DNA from: Allolobophora icterica
Lineage: Eukaryota; Annelida; Clitellata; Crassiclitellata; Lumbricidae
Length of the DNA: 64,000 nt
Direction of reading: 5' to 3'
Assembly (NCBI GenBank): GCA_963556255.1
Contig: OY744616.1
Span: 29,413,908 to 29,477,907 of the forward strand
Part shown: piece after piece, positions 22,416-33,226 of the stretch
How positions within the stretch are numbered: the first letter of the stretch is position 1
Layout: each line of letters begins with the position of its first letter
Translations under genes and position numbers: made by a program
The notes under the pieces: generated by a model
The model's database searches: none
What the model was told of the DNA's origin: nothing
The model's input: only the letters and a program-made list of their open reading frames with translations

Positions 22416-23261
22416 CTTCAATATGGAATAGCCGGGCAACATGGAATATTGAATATGGAATAGCCGTAGCCGGGCTCATTTTTGATGACATTTTGTTATT
22501 GTAGCAAGTTGCGCACATGTCAGCTTGCATTGAATAGGCCTAAACGAAATTGATTCATTGATGTCACCACACGGAAGTATACCCGCGCACGATACACATC
22601 CCAGTGTCGAAGATGATTTAAGCTAGAAGACTCAGACTCTTGGACACATCGCGCGCTGAATCCACTAAACTCCGGAGTGGAGCTCGCCATAGATTATTAT
22701 GATGACGACGACGACGACGATGATGATGATGATAGCCGTTTAAACAAATAGGCCTACTCATTAGCTGAGAATTGTCTGGGAAGTCCAGAGCTTTCCTGCT
22801 ACTCCACCTCCTACGCTGCTAGGGTATAGGCTTGCTGACATCAGATCATTGTTTCATTAGTAAGCCTACTAAAGACCAGCATAGAGCAACATAAGATGTA
22901 GCCCTACTTATACATAAATATTTAACGAAATCCGATCATATTTGCGAATGCTTCACGGTAGTTATACCAGACCTTTGTTACCGAGCAAGGTTACACCCAA
23001 GAACATACACAACCCCGAGCTTTCCATAGGCCATATCCGGGTAAAACACAAAGGCTGTATTGTGGTCTGTGCCTTTTAGACACATCTTTGGACCAGGAAG
23101 CAACTAAGATCAATCTATTTGAATATCCGCATAAAACTAAAAAAACTACGAGGCAGCTATTAAACAGCAATTAAATGGCTAAGTAGATATTTTACCTTTT
23201 CAACGATGACGATTTAATTCAACGCTTTAATAATCAACGTTAACTACATTCGTTCATTCAG

Positions 23262-23470
23262 TAAATTTATATAGCACCTCTCACAGAAAGATGATATTTC
23301 ACAAGAATTTCTAAAAGGTGCATAAAGTGTCCATAATCAGGAAACGCATCTCTGGAAGAAGCACATTCCAAGTGGAAATTCTAAAATCTGTTTTTGCATC
23401 GACGAAACACGAGACTGAAGGGTTAAGTAATCCTGTATGAATTGTGGTTTGTGTCTTGTGCAGGTTTTGT
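23262..23470 (-). mobile_element. LINE/SINE 3' tail fragment
   Basis: Contains TTATATAGCACCTCTCACAG, a diverged form of the TTATAAAGCGCCTCTCGCAG tail of the LINE at 16.4 kb, followed by a region resembling 54.82-55.01 kb. Confidence 0.4.
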
Positions 23471-23849
23471 AAATCGAGCGCAGTAGACTATATAATAGGG
23501 TCTATGAATGCATAAATAAACACAATGAACGAAATATTCCGAATTGGGAAGAGACCCACTCGAAACCAAAAACCTCTTTTAACTCACAGCACACCAAACT
23601 GATGGGAGTAACAGGCAGTTACCGAAGGAACAAGTATACGCTAGGCTACATTGCATCTTTTTCTAAAAGCTTATGGAATATTTTAATGGTTAGATAGTTA
23701 GTTATCTGGCCACTTAATATAGCGCCTTCATTTATCTAAGAAAATCTCTAACAGTGAAGGTGGTGATGATGCCGTCCGGGACACCGGGATCCTTGTACAT
23801 TCCTATCAGTAAATTTTCCTGTTTTTACTGAATGCATCTGAAAAATTTA

Positions 23850-25030
23850 TGTCATACAACAAAAGCTATGTCGACGCCGCCTTTATTCTGATACACTCTA
23901 ATCCTGAGGCGGTCGAACATCTACGCCTATCTACTAACTACCCTGTTATTGTTGCCACAGACCCAAACCCAGTGTACATAGACTGTAGACGTCCAGACTT
24001 TCCAAAGATAGCATCTGCTCCTCAATTCTTTCTTTCGACTTAAACCGCTCATTAAACGCCATAAAGTCTAACCGAACTCCTGGGCAAGAATTTCTTTCAG
24101 ATCCAAAAGGGCCTTGTCTCACTCTCAGTTGACATCGTTCGTCGTCAACGTAGCCGATTTGAAAGACTTTCCTTCTATCAGGCGTGTTTGATAGCAACAG
24201 CAAACAAATTATTTCTCGTAACCTGGTTTCTAAGGTCCAATCGTCTTATCTCAAAACCCAGATATCAGGAAACTATTCTACTAGACCTAAGCCTTGATTG
24301 AAAACCCTCAAGAAATTGCTCCATATGAAAATAATACGCATGTTACCCAAGCCCCTCCTCATCATTTTCTCTATCCGATGCTCTCGTTAACTTCTGTGGC
24401 GACAAGATGTCCAAAATCAGACTTAAATTATCTGATTTGCAAATATCGGAATGCTTTTCACCTCCTTATGGCCCACCTCCTCTTATGATACTATTACTTC
24501 CGCGTCTATTCGCCTATGAGTGGGACTATCGATATCGTTTGCGTTCGCAATAATTTCGCAAAGTCTACTTCCTCAATCGAGTCACTTGGGTACAACCCAT
24601 AACAGACAGATGTATGTCTGTAATAGTATCTACGAATGTTTTCGCATATGGACATGACAATAGGAAATAGTCTGTATTTAAGATGCAGACCCGAATTTTG
24701 CAATTTCTAGACCATGTTCTTCTATGCTCGCAACCCTAAGCGCCAATGGTTCACCTCGGGTTTTTATGCTAAGTTACTTAAGTATCATCAAAATTTGGGA
24801 AAGACCCGTGGCAGCAAGTTTAGGAACATATATCTTTGTGTGCCAGTCTCAAGTCTGGCAAAGGAGGAGAGCGGGAAACGACCACGGCTCTGCAAAATTC
24901 CCGGAGTCATAAGTATGATGCGAACACTATGCAAAAGTATCCTGTAAGCCTAGGTACTTTAGGATCAAAGCATGATAAATGCTTTTTGAGCCACAATGTT
25001 TACTATTTGGTAGCATCACAAAGTTGAGCC
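23850..25030 (+). other. Unrecognised stretch with fragmented open frames
   Basis: Several short plus-strand frames abut (23849-24043, 24294-24488, 24714-24947). They look like pieces of a decayed coding sequence, possibly retroelement-derived, but I recognise no motif. Confidence 0.25.
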
Positions 25031-25646
25031 AAAGAACCTACGGCCTGGTTTGAGCTGACGTATCCGCGCTTTCGTGTATTAATTGCCATCCTATGGAAAT
25101 TTCTACGGGCCCCTATGCTTGCTCATTGTATTTGTTCTCTGTTAATTTTATTGTATTTAATCATCAATAGCAACTGAGGGACGTTATTCCCAACATGGTT
25201 TAAACGCGTTTGCAGATATTGTCAGAAAGCTTTTTGCCTAGCACAAATATTTACTTAAATCTATAATTAATATTTTTTGACAAAATAAGAATCGCGGGTC
25301 AAACTTAAACTAAATGACTTAGAGTGTAAACCTAAGTCATAATAACCTCTTAAACTTTAATTTGTCTAAAAAGCTGGACATGTGCAGAGAGTAGGTCTAT
25401 GTGGCATGTCATAGGGCCTACATATACAAATTATTTCTAATCTGCCACACATCGCACTGTGCTAATTCTGCTTCCACTCTGATAGACGCATTCATTTGCG
25501 TCTCCAATACTCAATACTCAACTCCCTTTGCAGATAAATAATTCTCAAAAGGTAATAGCGTGTAACATGCTACGTCATGGCAGGTTGGAAGAATGAATAA
25601 ACGAATAGGGCCTATGCAATACAGTAGGGCCTATACTTCTATTTCA

Positions 25647-25980
25647 TCATGGTCCATGGGCCAAAGGCCTGTAGGCGCCCAATGCACTCTTCATCACTTG
25701 TTTCCACAGTTTCCAATCTTGTGCTGCTAGTCCAGGCTTTGCAGATCCTTTTTGCACCAAATTGTAAGGAGCAAAAGCTACAGTGTTGCAATCTTCAATG
25801 ATTGCTCGGCTGGTCACGTGGAGGTAGAAATCGGTTTTCGTTGTGGTATGCACACGAAGCTGTTGGCAGGCCAGGGAAAAAACGCACCCTTGACAACCGT
25901 CAATGAAAGCTGAGCCTGATATTGGGCCACAAAAGATGCGACAGTTGACCAAGTTGTTCACATGAAGCCGCAATAGCCAA
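25647..25980 (-). pseudogene. Tubulin-folding cofactor C (TBCC domain) fragment
   Basis: The minus-strand frame reads NCRIFCGPISGSAFIDGC, ACQQLRVHTTTKTDFYLHV and SRAIIEDCNTVAFAPYN, the core of the TBCC/C-CAP beta-helix domain. The invariant CQQLR arginine, the arginine finger used to stimulate GTP hydrolysis by tubulin, is present. Only about 105 residues are left. A stop lies just upstream in frame, no start or splice signals are evident, and the WKLWKQV tail degenerates where the family's C-terminal motif should be. It is most likely a truncated pseudogene or retrocopy; a lone exon of a real gene is the alternative. Confidence 0.65.
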
Positions 25981-26099
25981 CTTCAATATGTGTTAAATGT
26001 TGAGGCTCGATCAGCCTAATAGGTGGGATTTCAACTTTCAGCCACATTCCCAGTTACATACAGAACGAGCTGCATTTGTTGCTCATGCGAAGACGATCG

Positions 26100-26101
<2 letters not shown>

Positions 26102-26176
<75 letters not shown>

Positions 26177-26229
26177 TCTTTTTACCTCGGGCGAAAAAAA
26201 AATTTAAAAAAAAAATAAAAAAAATAAAA

Positions 26230-26275
<46 letters not shown>
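26102..26275. repeat. (TAA)n microsatellite with a minute LINE tail inside
   Basis: TAA units at 26102-26175 and 26230-26273 flank TTTTTACCTCGGGCG plus an A-rich run. That is the last few bases of the LINE family at 26.28 and 27.85 kb. Confidence 0.9.
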
Positions 26276-26492
26276 GCTGGGACGCCGCTGGACTCCTATT
26301 TCCGGCGACCCAAGGGAGACAGCATACCTTTTCCAACGAATATCAGTCTGCACTCAGCGCTTTAACGCCGTAGCTTTCAGAGGCACTTTCACACCACACA
26401 CCGGGGATGATGACCATGAGCTCCAAGCTTAATTAATTTATCAGTAGGCAGTATCTTAGAGCCTGAGGGATCTTAAATACCTCGGGCAAATA
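26276..26492 (+). mobile_element. R4/Dong-like LINE, 3' end copy 1
   Basis: Encodes GDPRETAYLFQRISV, then QRFNAVAF, the same C-terminus as the copy at 27.85 kb. The 3' UTR ends TACCTCGGGC before a TAA array. TAA arrays lie on both sides. Confidence 0.65.
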
Positions 26493-26601
26493 ATAATAAT
26501 AATAATAAAATTAATAATAATAATAATAATGTAATAACTATGTCTGAGTTCCGCTGACATGGCGCTTCAGATCATATAATAATAAAAACAACAACAACAA
26601 C

Positions 26602-26694
<93 letters not shown>

Positions 26695-26760
26695 TATAAT
26701 AATAATAATAATAATAATGGTAACAATAATAATAATTATAATTATAATTATATTCGTTTA
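26490..26760. repeat. (TAA)n microsatellite
   Basis: Two TAA blocks separated by about 50 bp of unique sequence. Confidence 0.95.
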
Positions 26761-27235
26761 TTAAATTCAAACTGACAAGTAAGCAGTAAGATTATATGAT
26801 ATATAGTAGTGACACACGGTGACCCGTCAAAAGCGCTCAGGACAAAAGCGCCCCGACAAATGCGCCACAGAAATTCCCGACAATAGCGCAATAAAATCAC
26901 CGACAAATGCGACCAACGTTACCACTCCTTGGGTTTTTTCACAAGATCTTGGGTTTTTTAATCCGAACTTTGGAAATGGGATTTTTTTCCTGGAGACCTT
27001 GGGTTTTTGCTTGGGTTTTTCTTCTTTTATTGAAACCTATTTTTCATTAATTTAATCACTTTTTGCAACGGTCCGGATGATCGAGGGCAATAAATAAATG
27101 GCACACTATGCGTGCAAACATGTGCTATAGTAGTCTATTTCTATAATTAACATATAACTCTAAAGACTAAATGCGCTATACTAGTCTACTGCTATATTTA
27201 GAAATATAACTCTATTGACTAAAGGACACTGCAGG

Positions 27236-27470
27236 GCCACAATTTTTAAGGAGGCAAAATTTATTTGGGGAGGGAGGTTCAAATGATGTTTATGCATAGA
27301 AACCAAATTTGCAAAGAAAAAAATGTAAAAATAAATAATGACCAAGAACTTTAATTAAGTGTTTTTTCCGCATTTAAAATCGTGTTGGGACTGTTGTAAT
27401 AATCATAATAATCAACAGATTTTATTTTTGTGATTTTTTTGCAAAAACCATGTCCCTCCTATGAGTTTCA
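27236..27470 (-). mobile_element. Second copy of the 15.64-kb MITE family, diverged
   Basis: The reverse complement matches the interior of 15641-15917, including the TGATTATTATGATTATTACAACAG segment with few differences. The termini are diverged. Confidence 0.6.
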
Positions 27471-27849
27471 TAGTGTTTTATCTTTAATCTTCTTTTAAAA
27501 ATTTTAAAAAGTACGATAGAAGTGATAATTCACGTGATTCGAACTCTGAGGAGGAAAATAAAAACATGTATACAAACATTTTGCATTTGCTTCGAATGTC
27601 AACTTACAATTTTTAGCAATAACGATTACCCATAAAATTGTAAATATGAAAGATAGAAATAAAAGATAGAACAAGATTTTCATAACAGAATTTGTATAAT
27701 TGCATTATATTATTATATTTTATCTTATAATTCGTTTATTAATGTGCGGTTCGCTTTTGGTTTTTCAATAAAGAATATTAATAATAATAATCGTTATTGC
27801 TAATAATAATAATAATAAGACTGCTAATAATAATAATAATAATAAGACT

Positions 27850-28552
27850 GAGCGATGAGGCAGTGAGAGTCGCCGTCGGATTGCGCCTGGGAGCTGTCGT
27901 ATGCGAGCCACATACCTGCCCTTGTGGTGCGATGGTCACAGCCAGGGGATCGCATGGATTGGCGTGCCCCCTGGGTTTTGGACGGATGGCACGACACGCG
28001 GCCATCAACGACCTGATTTGCCGGGCGCTCTGCAAGGCGGGCTTCCCGGCGGTCAAGGAGCCCTCAGGACTGAGTCGCTCCGATGGCAAAAGACCTGATG
28101 GCCTCACTTTGATCCCATGGAAGGCCGGTAGATGCTTAGTGTGGGATGCCACAGTGGTGGATACACTGGCCCCATCCTATCTTCCTTCAACGGCAGCACG
28201 AGCAGGCGCGGCGGCGGAAATGGCAGATGAGAGGAAGTCTCAGAAATATAAGAGCCTCCTGGGAAATCACTGCTTTGTACCGCTTGCACTGGAGACTTTG
28301 GGCCCAATCAACGACAAGGGTCTTGATTTTATCACAGAGCTTGGACGTCATCTTGCTAGTACCACGGGCGAACCAAGGGAGACAAGTTTTTTACATCAGA
28401 GAATATCGATCACTATCCAACGGTTTAACGCGGTAGCCTTCAGCGGCTCGATGGTTACAGCCCAAGCTGACTTAGATGAGGGATAACCGTTCCAGAAAAA
28501 CAAATAATTTAATCTCTAAGACCCTGAGGGAACGAAGTACCTCAGGGCAAAA
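27850..28552 (+). mobile_element. R4/Dong-like LINE C-terminal region, 5' truncated, in TAA repeats
   Basis: A 229-residue open frame (27797-28486) carries a zinc-binding patch (CEPHTCPCGAMV, HGLACPLGFGRMARH), then EPSGLSRSDGKRPDGL, WKAGRCLVWDATVVDT and the end RETSFLHQRISITIQRFNAV. The PDG...WD-x-T arrangement after a CCHC patch fits the restriction-like endonuclease domain at the C-terminus of R2/R4-group LINEs. The 3' tail CTGAGGGAACGAAGTACCTC runs into (TAA)n. Insertion in TAA arrays recalls the Dong element of this group. The clade is inferred. Confidence 0.6.
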
Positions 28553-28555
28553 AAA

Positions 28556-28588
28556 AAAATAATAATAATAATAATAATAATAACAATA

Positions 28589-28656
<68 letters not shown>

Positions 28657-28658
28657 TC
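28556..28658. repeat. (TAA)n microsatellite at LINE 3' end
   Basis: Nearly pure TAA units directly after the LINE tail. Confidence 0.95.
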
Positions 28659-28989
28659 CCAAAAGTCTGCTGAAAAACTAACTTGGGTTTTCTTGGGTTT
28701 TTTCAGTGTCCTAACTTGGGTTTTTCATTTTTTATGAGTGGTAACGCTGAATGCGACCCGACATTTGCGCCACATAATATCAATATTTACTCAAACTGCT
28801 TGCATGTTGCATGTAGGATTGTATTTCATCAAAACGCGCAGAAGACAGTCGAGAACCATACCTAAGTGCAGTTTAAAATTAAAATACTTTTAGGAATTAA
28901 AATAGTTCTTTCACGGGAATTAGAATCGTCTCAGGAATTACATAAATTTCTTACAATTTAATTGGAATCGTTCAATTAATTAAAGATAT

Positions 28990-29393
28990 ATGTTTGAGCT
29001 ATGTTTTCATCGCTACTCCAGCTTCTAGTTTGAACAATATTTTCATCGAACTTCCAGCTTCTACTATGAGCTGTGTTTTCATCTAGAATCCAGCTTCTTG
29101 TCTCAAGTTGGATGAGCGATGAAAATATAGCTCAAACTAGGCACTGGAAGATCGATGAAAATAGAGTTCAAACTAGAAGCTGGAAGATGGATGAAGATAT
29201 AGCTCGAACTAGAAGCTGGAAGATGGATGAAGATATAGCTCGAACTAGAAGCTGGATGAGCGATGAAAATGGAGCTCAAACTAGAAGCTAGATGAGCGAT
29301 GAAACATAGCTCAAACTAGAGGCTGGATTAGCGAAGAAAACATAGCTTAAATTAGAGCTGGATTAGCTATGAAACATGGCTCAAACTAGATTT
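28990..29393. repeat. 36-bp minisatellite with a strand switch
   Basis: Units of about 36 bp (ACTAGAAGCTGGAAGATGGA, then TGAA and a TAGCTCAA-type end) run about eight times rightward from about 29110. About three units run in the opposite orientation at 28990-29105, so the array is a large hairpin with its centre near 29107. Confidence 0.85.
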
Positions 29394-29548
29394 CGTGCAC
29401 GGGGGCGCATTTTACGGGGCGCATTTGTCGGGACGCTTTGTCCTGGGCGCTTTTGATGGTGTACCCTACGCATCACCAACAGTGTCTCAAACTCGTAATC
29501 GTAATTTCCAAACTTCTACAACTCGAAGGCCAAGCGCAGGCACCAGCG

Positions 29549-29690
29549 GGGAGGTGGTTGAATGGCAACACGCTGGCACGAAGATCAGAAGGAAGCGGGT
29601 TCGATACCCGTTAGCCCCGTAATGGTTGACTCACCCTTTTCACTTCCTACACTCCCTGAGGGGCGACTGTAAAATGAGCAGTAGTAGCCT
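29549..29690 (+). mobile_element. tRNA-derived SINE-like head and body
   Basis: GGTGGTTGAATGGCAACACG resembles a pol III A box and GCGGGTTCGATACCC a B box, with complementary GCGGGG/CCCCGT ends like a tRNA acceptor stem. The anticodon loop is not regular, and a non-tRNA body follows, so it is a SINE rather than a tRNA gene. Confidence 0.5.
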
Positions 29691-30764
29691 ACAGATGGTC
29701 GCTTTGTATGGCTGCCATACAGTTAAATTCGACTCCTGTTAAACTTGCTATCGTGTGTCACGGTACACCGTCAATAGTAGCTTTGCCGCAGTTGGCCGTC
29801 ACTCTCGATCAGCTTGCGACATGGGCTTCTTACACCAGAATCGGCCTTAGGGGTGTGCAAACTGTGCGGTCGCACAGGGCCCGAAACTTAAGGGGTCTGA
29901 AAATGTAACAGAAAATTAAAATGAACAAGACACCCTAATGACGATATTATGGTTTCGATTAGATCTTCTATTTGGTCGATAAAATAAAAGTCGAATGAAA
30001 TGATTAGCAATGAAAAACAATATGACTGGTATTATGGGACCGTACACGGCGTACAGTATACTCGGCACAGGGCCCAAGGCCATCGCTGCTTACACTTTTC
30101 CTGCCTTTATTTCGCCAGCGATTCAAGACCATTTTGTTTGATCGTGGTCTTCAGCACATTTTAGTAGGCCTAGTTTTCTGAGTAGGTGCTATATAAATGT
30201 GTAATTGCGATCGCGATAATTTTTTTTTATCAAATTGATGCAAATTTTTCGGGAGACGAGGGATGGGATTGAATCATATGTGGGTCTGCTTTTAACAAAC
30301 ATGCTCTTTATGCTAAGAGAAAATATATACCAGATCCGGACTTTTGGTAACCGGTTGTGAAATGATGTAGGCTAGCTGATCATATTAAACAGTTTCCACT
30401 ATATACTAGGCCTATACAACTCTATGTTTCATGAACTCCTCTCGATTACTAGGATTCATCAGAGCTAGAAGTTGTGGGTAAAATTACTCTTTCTCGACAC
30501 AGCGGTTCATGCTAAAAAATTAAGACCTGGTCAGGCCTGCACTGTACCAGCAGCGAATCCTATATATCATGTGACCATCACTTGCGTCGATATCAAATAA
30601 TTGTAAGCCCTTCAACCATTATTCTGCGGGCAATGTTGTTAAAAGTATCTGGCGAATGTAGGCCTATCACTTAGTTGATTTTGTACATATACTTTGCTAG
30701 ATTTAGATATAACTCAGTTTTGCAAATCTACAATAATCGTGAATTTTCAGCATTTCTTAAAATA

Positions 30765-31858
30765 CGAAATCAGTTGTGCTATGTGAAATGCCACAAGGAT
30801 CAGTGCGTGGGCCACTGCTGTTCGTACAGCAGTGGCCCACGACACTATTAATGACATAGAGGATGGGATTCTATCGAAATTTTTTAAGTGCGCAGATAAT
30901 ACAAAACTATGCACGGCAGTTGATGGTGAAGAAGAAGGGGAGATACTGTGAGAAGATCTAAGAAGAATGTTCAGATGGTCACAGGACTGGCAAATACTCT
31001 TTAATTTTGAAAAGTGCAAAATGATGCCTAAGGGGAAGAGTAACACAGAGTTTTTCGTAAGCAATGGGAGGTAAGGAAAGTGAGTGAGGAAGAAAGGACT
31101 TGGGAATGAATATGCGAAAAAGTGCAAAACCTTTAAGGCAATGTGCTGAAGCATCATAACAAGCTAACGCACCTTCAGGCAGGGGCGTCTATCCCATGAA
31201 GTCATTGAAACAACTTCCCCTTCCCCTTCTTCTTCCTCATCCACTTCCTTCCCTCCCCCACCGCTAATGGTGGCACACACACTGACAGATCTCCCCCCCC
31301 TCATTTCTTGGATGGAGCATTTGCTCCAAGGTTTCTATGGTGTAGACGCCCCTGCCTTCAGGTACGATAAGGACAATAGCCACCAGAGAAAAGGATACTA
31401 TACTGTGGTTGTACAAAACATTTGTTAGGCCACAGTTGGAATACTATGTCCAGGTATGGAATCAAGACCTCAAAAGGGACATAAAAAACTGGAAAAAGTG
31501 CAAAGAAGAGCTACAGAAATGATTTGGGACTACAAGGATTTGAGCTACAAAGAAAGGTTGAAAAGGTGTGGATTTATTAACAATATGCGAGAGAAAGAGG
31601 AGCAGAGGAGATCTAATTGAAGTTATAAGATTATCACTGTAAAGGAAGCACTACATCAGGAGAGGTTCTTTGAATTATCACCAAACAATGCCACTGGGGA
31701 CACATGCATAAATTATTTATGAAGCCGAAAGGAAAATTAGGGCAGAAATTCTTCAGTGCAAGAGTTTCAGACCTGTGGAATGGTTTGGCTGATAGTATTG
31801 TCTCAGTGGATACTATCACAGCTTTTAAGAGGAAACCAGGAAAATTTGGCTAATAAAC
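30765..31858 (+). mobile_element. CR1-like LINE fragment, interrupted by a MITE
   Basis: The plus strand, with many frameshifts, reads EMPQGSVRGPLLF, LEKVQRRATEMIWDYKDL, SYKERLKRCGFIN, EALHQERFFELSPNNAT and DSIVSVDTITAFKRK. These are C-terminal reverse-transcriptase motifs of CR1/Rex-type LINEs. It is dead. Confidence 0.72.
31180..31354. mobile_element. hAT-type MITE, 175 bp (TSD CCTTCAGG)
   Basis: Ends CAGGGGCGTCTA and TAGACGCCCCTG are perfect inverted repeats with exact 8-bp duplication CCTTCAGG. It interrupts the CR1-like LINE. Confidence 0.95.
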
Positions 31859-31989
31859 GTTTCAGATGAATTTGCAGTGGTTCAAACACAGACACGTCCT
31901 CTAAACCTCTTTAAACCCTTGTTATGCTATTTTATGCTGACGAGTATAAACTGTTCGAATTGATTTCCGATTCGGTAATGCATCTCATA

Positions 31990-32110
31990 CAACAGCGAGC
32001 CGGAGTCTTTGGAGTACCATCGATCGTGCACAGCGACCAACATGCCAGCTATGCCAGCTATAATAACAAATGCCTGTCCTGCACAAAATCAGTGGCCTGA
32101 ACAGTGGCCT
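31990..32110 (-). mobile_element. SINE fragment, same family as 20.65 kb
   Basis: Shares CAGCGAGCC-GA-TCTTT-G and the following about 100 bp with 20650-20852 in the same orientation. Confidence 0.5.
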
Positions 32111-32279
32111 GAACAATGGCCTGGTGCAGCGTCTTCTGCAGTCCGCGGTAGAAAAGTCTGCTTCACAGACTGTTACTTCAAGGAAAAACCATTGGTCGTA
32201 TTTCTTAATACCACCAGTGAGAGCGTAATAAATAAAAGCCGACTAGAACATTTTCTAATTGTTTTTGTTCCATTACAGT

Positions 32280-32557
32280 AAACGTAGATTTGTTATTTCA
32301 AATTAAAGAAACAGCTAATCTTTATCAGTTTATTCTCCCCACATTATTAGGTCCATTAACGGTTGAATCACTTCCCATTATGTTCTAAAATAAAGATGAA
32401 AATAAAGTCAGACCTAAATTATCGTATGACCATTAAATTTGAATTGAGTAAGCTTATATTGCAAAGCAGAATGACTACATTCTCTTGAATTTTCTACTAT
32501 ATAACACGGCCTGCAGAAGTAGAGGCATATTGCGGGTTAGATTACAATTCAATAACT

Positions 32558-32595
<38 letters not shown>

Positions 32596-32982
32596 TTAGT
32601 CTCAGAATTCACCAGACTGAGTTTCGGCAAATTACTGTCGATTCCATACAGCAGACAAAGTGAAACAAATTAAAATTCTGAATAAAAATTACATCGAAGA
32701 AATACAAAGTTAGCGATGTTCGAATAATCGCTAGAAATAATGACTCTCAAGCAGAAGTCACTTCTTCCGAACGTAAATGCCTTTAACATATTTTATGACT
32801 GTGTAATCAAATTATCCCAGGATATACGAACACATACACAACACAAGTGTGTATGTGTTCCATTCGCGGGTATGTAGTATATGAACATTTGATGTATGCA
32901 TGTCTGTATGTATGTATGTATGCTTGTATATATGAATACATGTCTAAGATCGTTCTACTTAGACAAGGAGATGCTTGCATTT
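32280..32982. other. Region 3' of gene A: no gene seen
   Basis: AT-rich. Contains an (AT)n run at 32562-32589 and a short TATG repeat at 32890-32935. It is presumably the 3' UTR and flank of gene A. Confidence 0.4.
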
Positions 32983-33226
32983 TTATTTTAGAGTGTCGTC
33001 GTACAGTGATCCCCCTGTTGCCGCTGATTTGCCCGGACGTCCAGATGTGTAGTAATTTGTACGTTCCTTGGGGCTGTCGTAGGCTCTCCGTGTTGGTTCG
33101 GTAGAGTAGTATACCTCCTGCTGATCACCACCCGAGCGGAAGTTTCTAATTAACTTGCACAGGGTCTTGAAGTCAGGTCTCTTCTTGGCAGTGACAATCC
33201 AGCAAGGAGCCACAATACCATCAAAC
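32983..33226 (-). CDS. Gene A exon 16: end of kinase-like domain, tail and stop
   Basis: Acceptor TTTCTTTCAG. It encodes [19 protein letters not shown], the alphaH/alphaI region with the CW...RP motif, then a tail with tyrosines in EVYYST, RAYDS, NYYTS and LYDD that could be phosphorylated docking sites. TAA at 32985-32983. Confidence 0.88.

Larger units (their letters stand above)
26819..29467. mobile_element. Composite element with long GCGC-rich inverted ends (MULE-like?)
   Basis: The left end (26819-26945: GTCAAAAGCGCTCAGGAC, then CGACAAATGCGACC and GTTACCACTC) is repeated in inverse order at the right as 28675-28775 plus 29396-29467. Repeated GGGTTTTTTC units lie just inside both ends. 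Long terminal repeats suggest a Mutator-like element, but no flanking duplication or transposase was found. The interior holds a MITE, a LINE piece and a minisatellite. Confidence 0.55.

Noticed and set aside
26001..26770. Poly-Asn, poly-Leu and poly-Tyr frames
   Set aside because: Translations of TAA microsatellites.
28990..29393. CRISPR-like array
   Set aside because: Units are adjacent with no unique spacers, and the genome is eukaryotic. It is a minisatellite.
29549..29623. Candidate tRNA gene
   Set aside because: A and B boxes are present but the anticodon stem-loop is irregular and the 3' sequence continues like a SINE body.
32982..32987. AATAAA overlapping the stop codon of gene A as its polyadenylation signal
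   Set aside because: It is in an A-rich stretch and would leave almost no 3' UTR, so probably chance.
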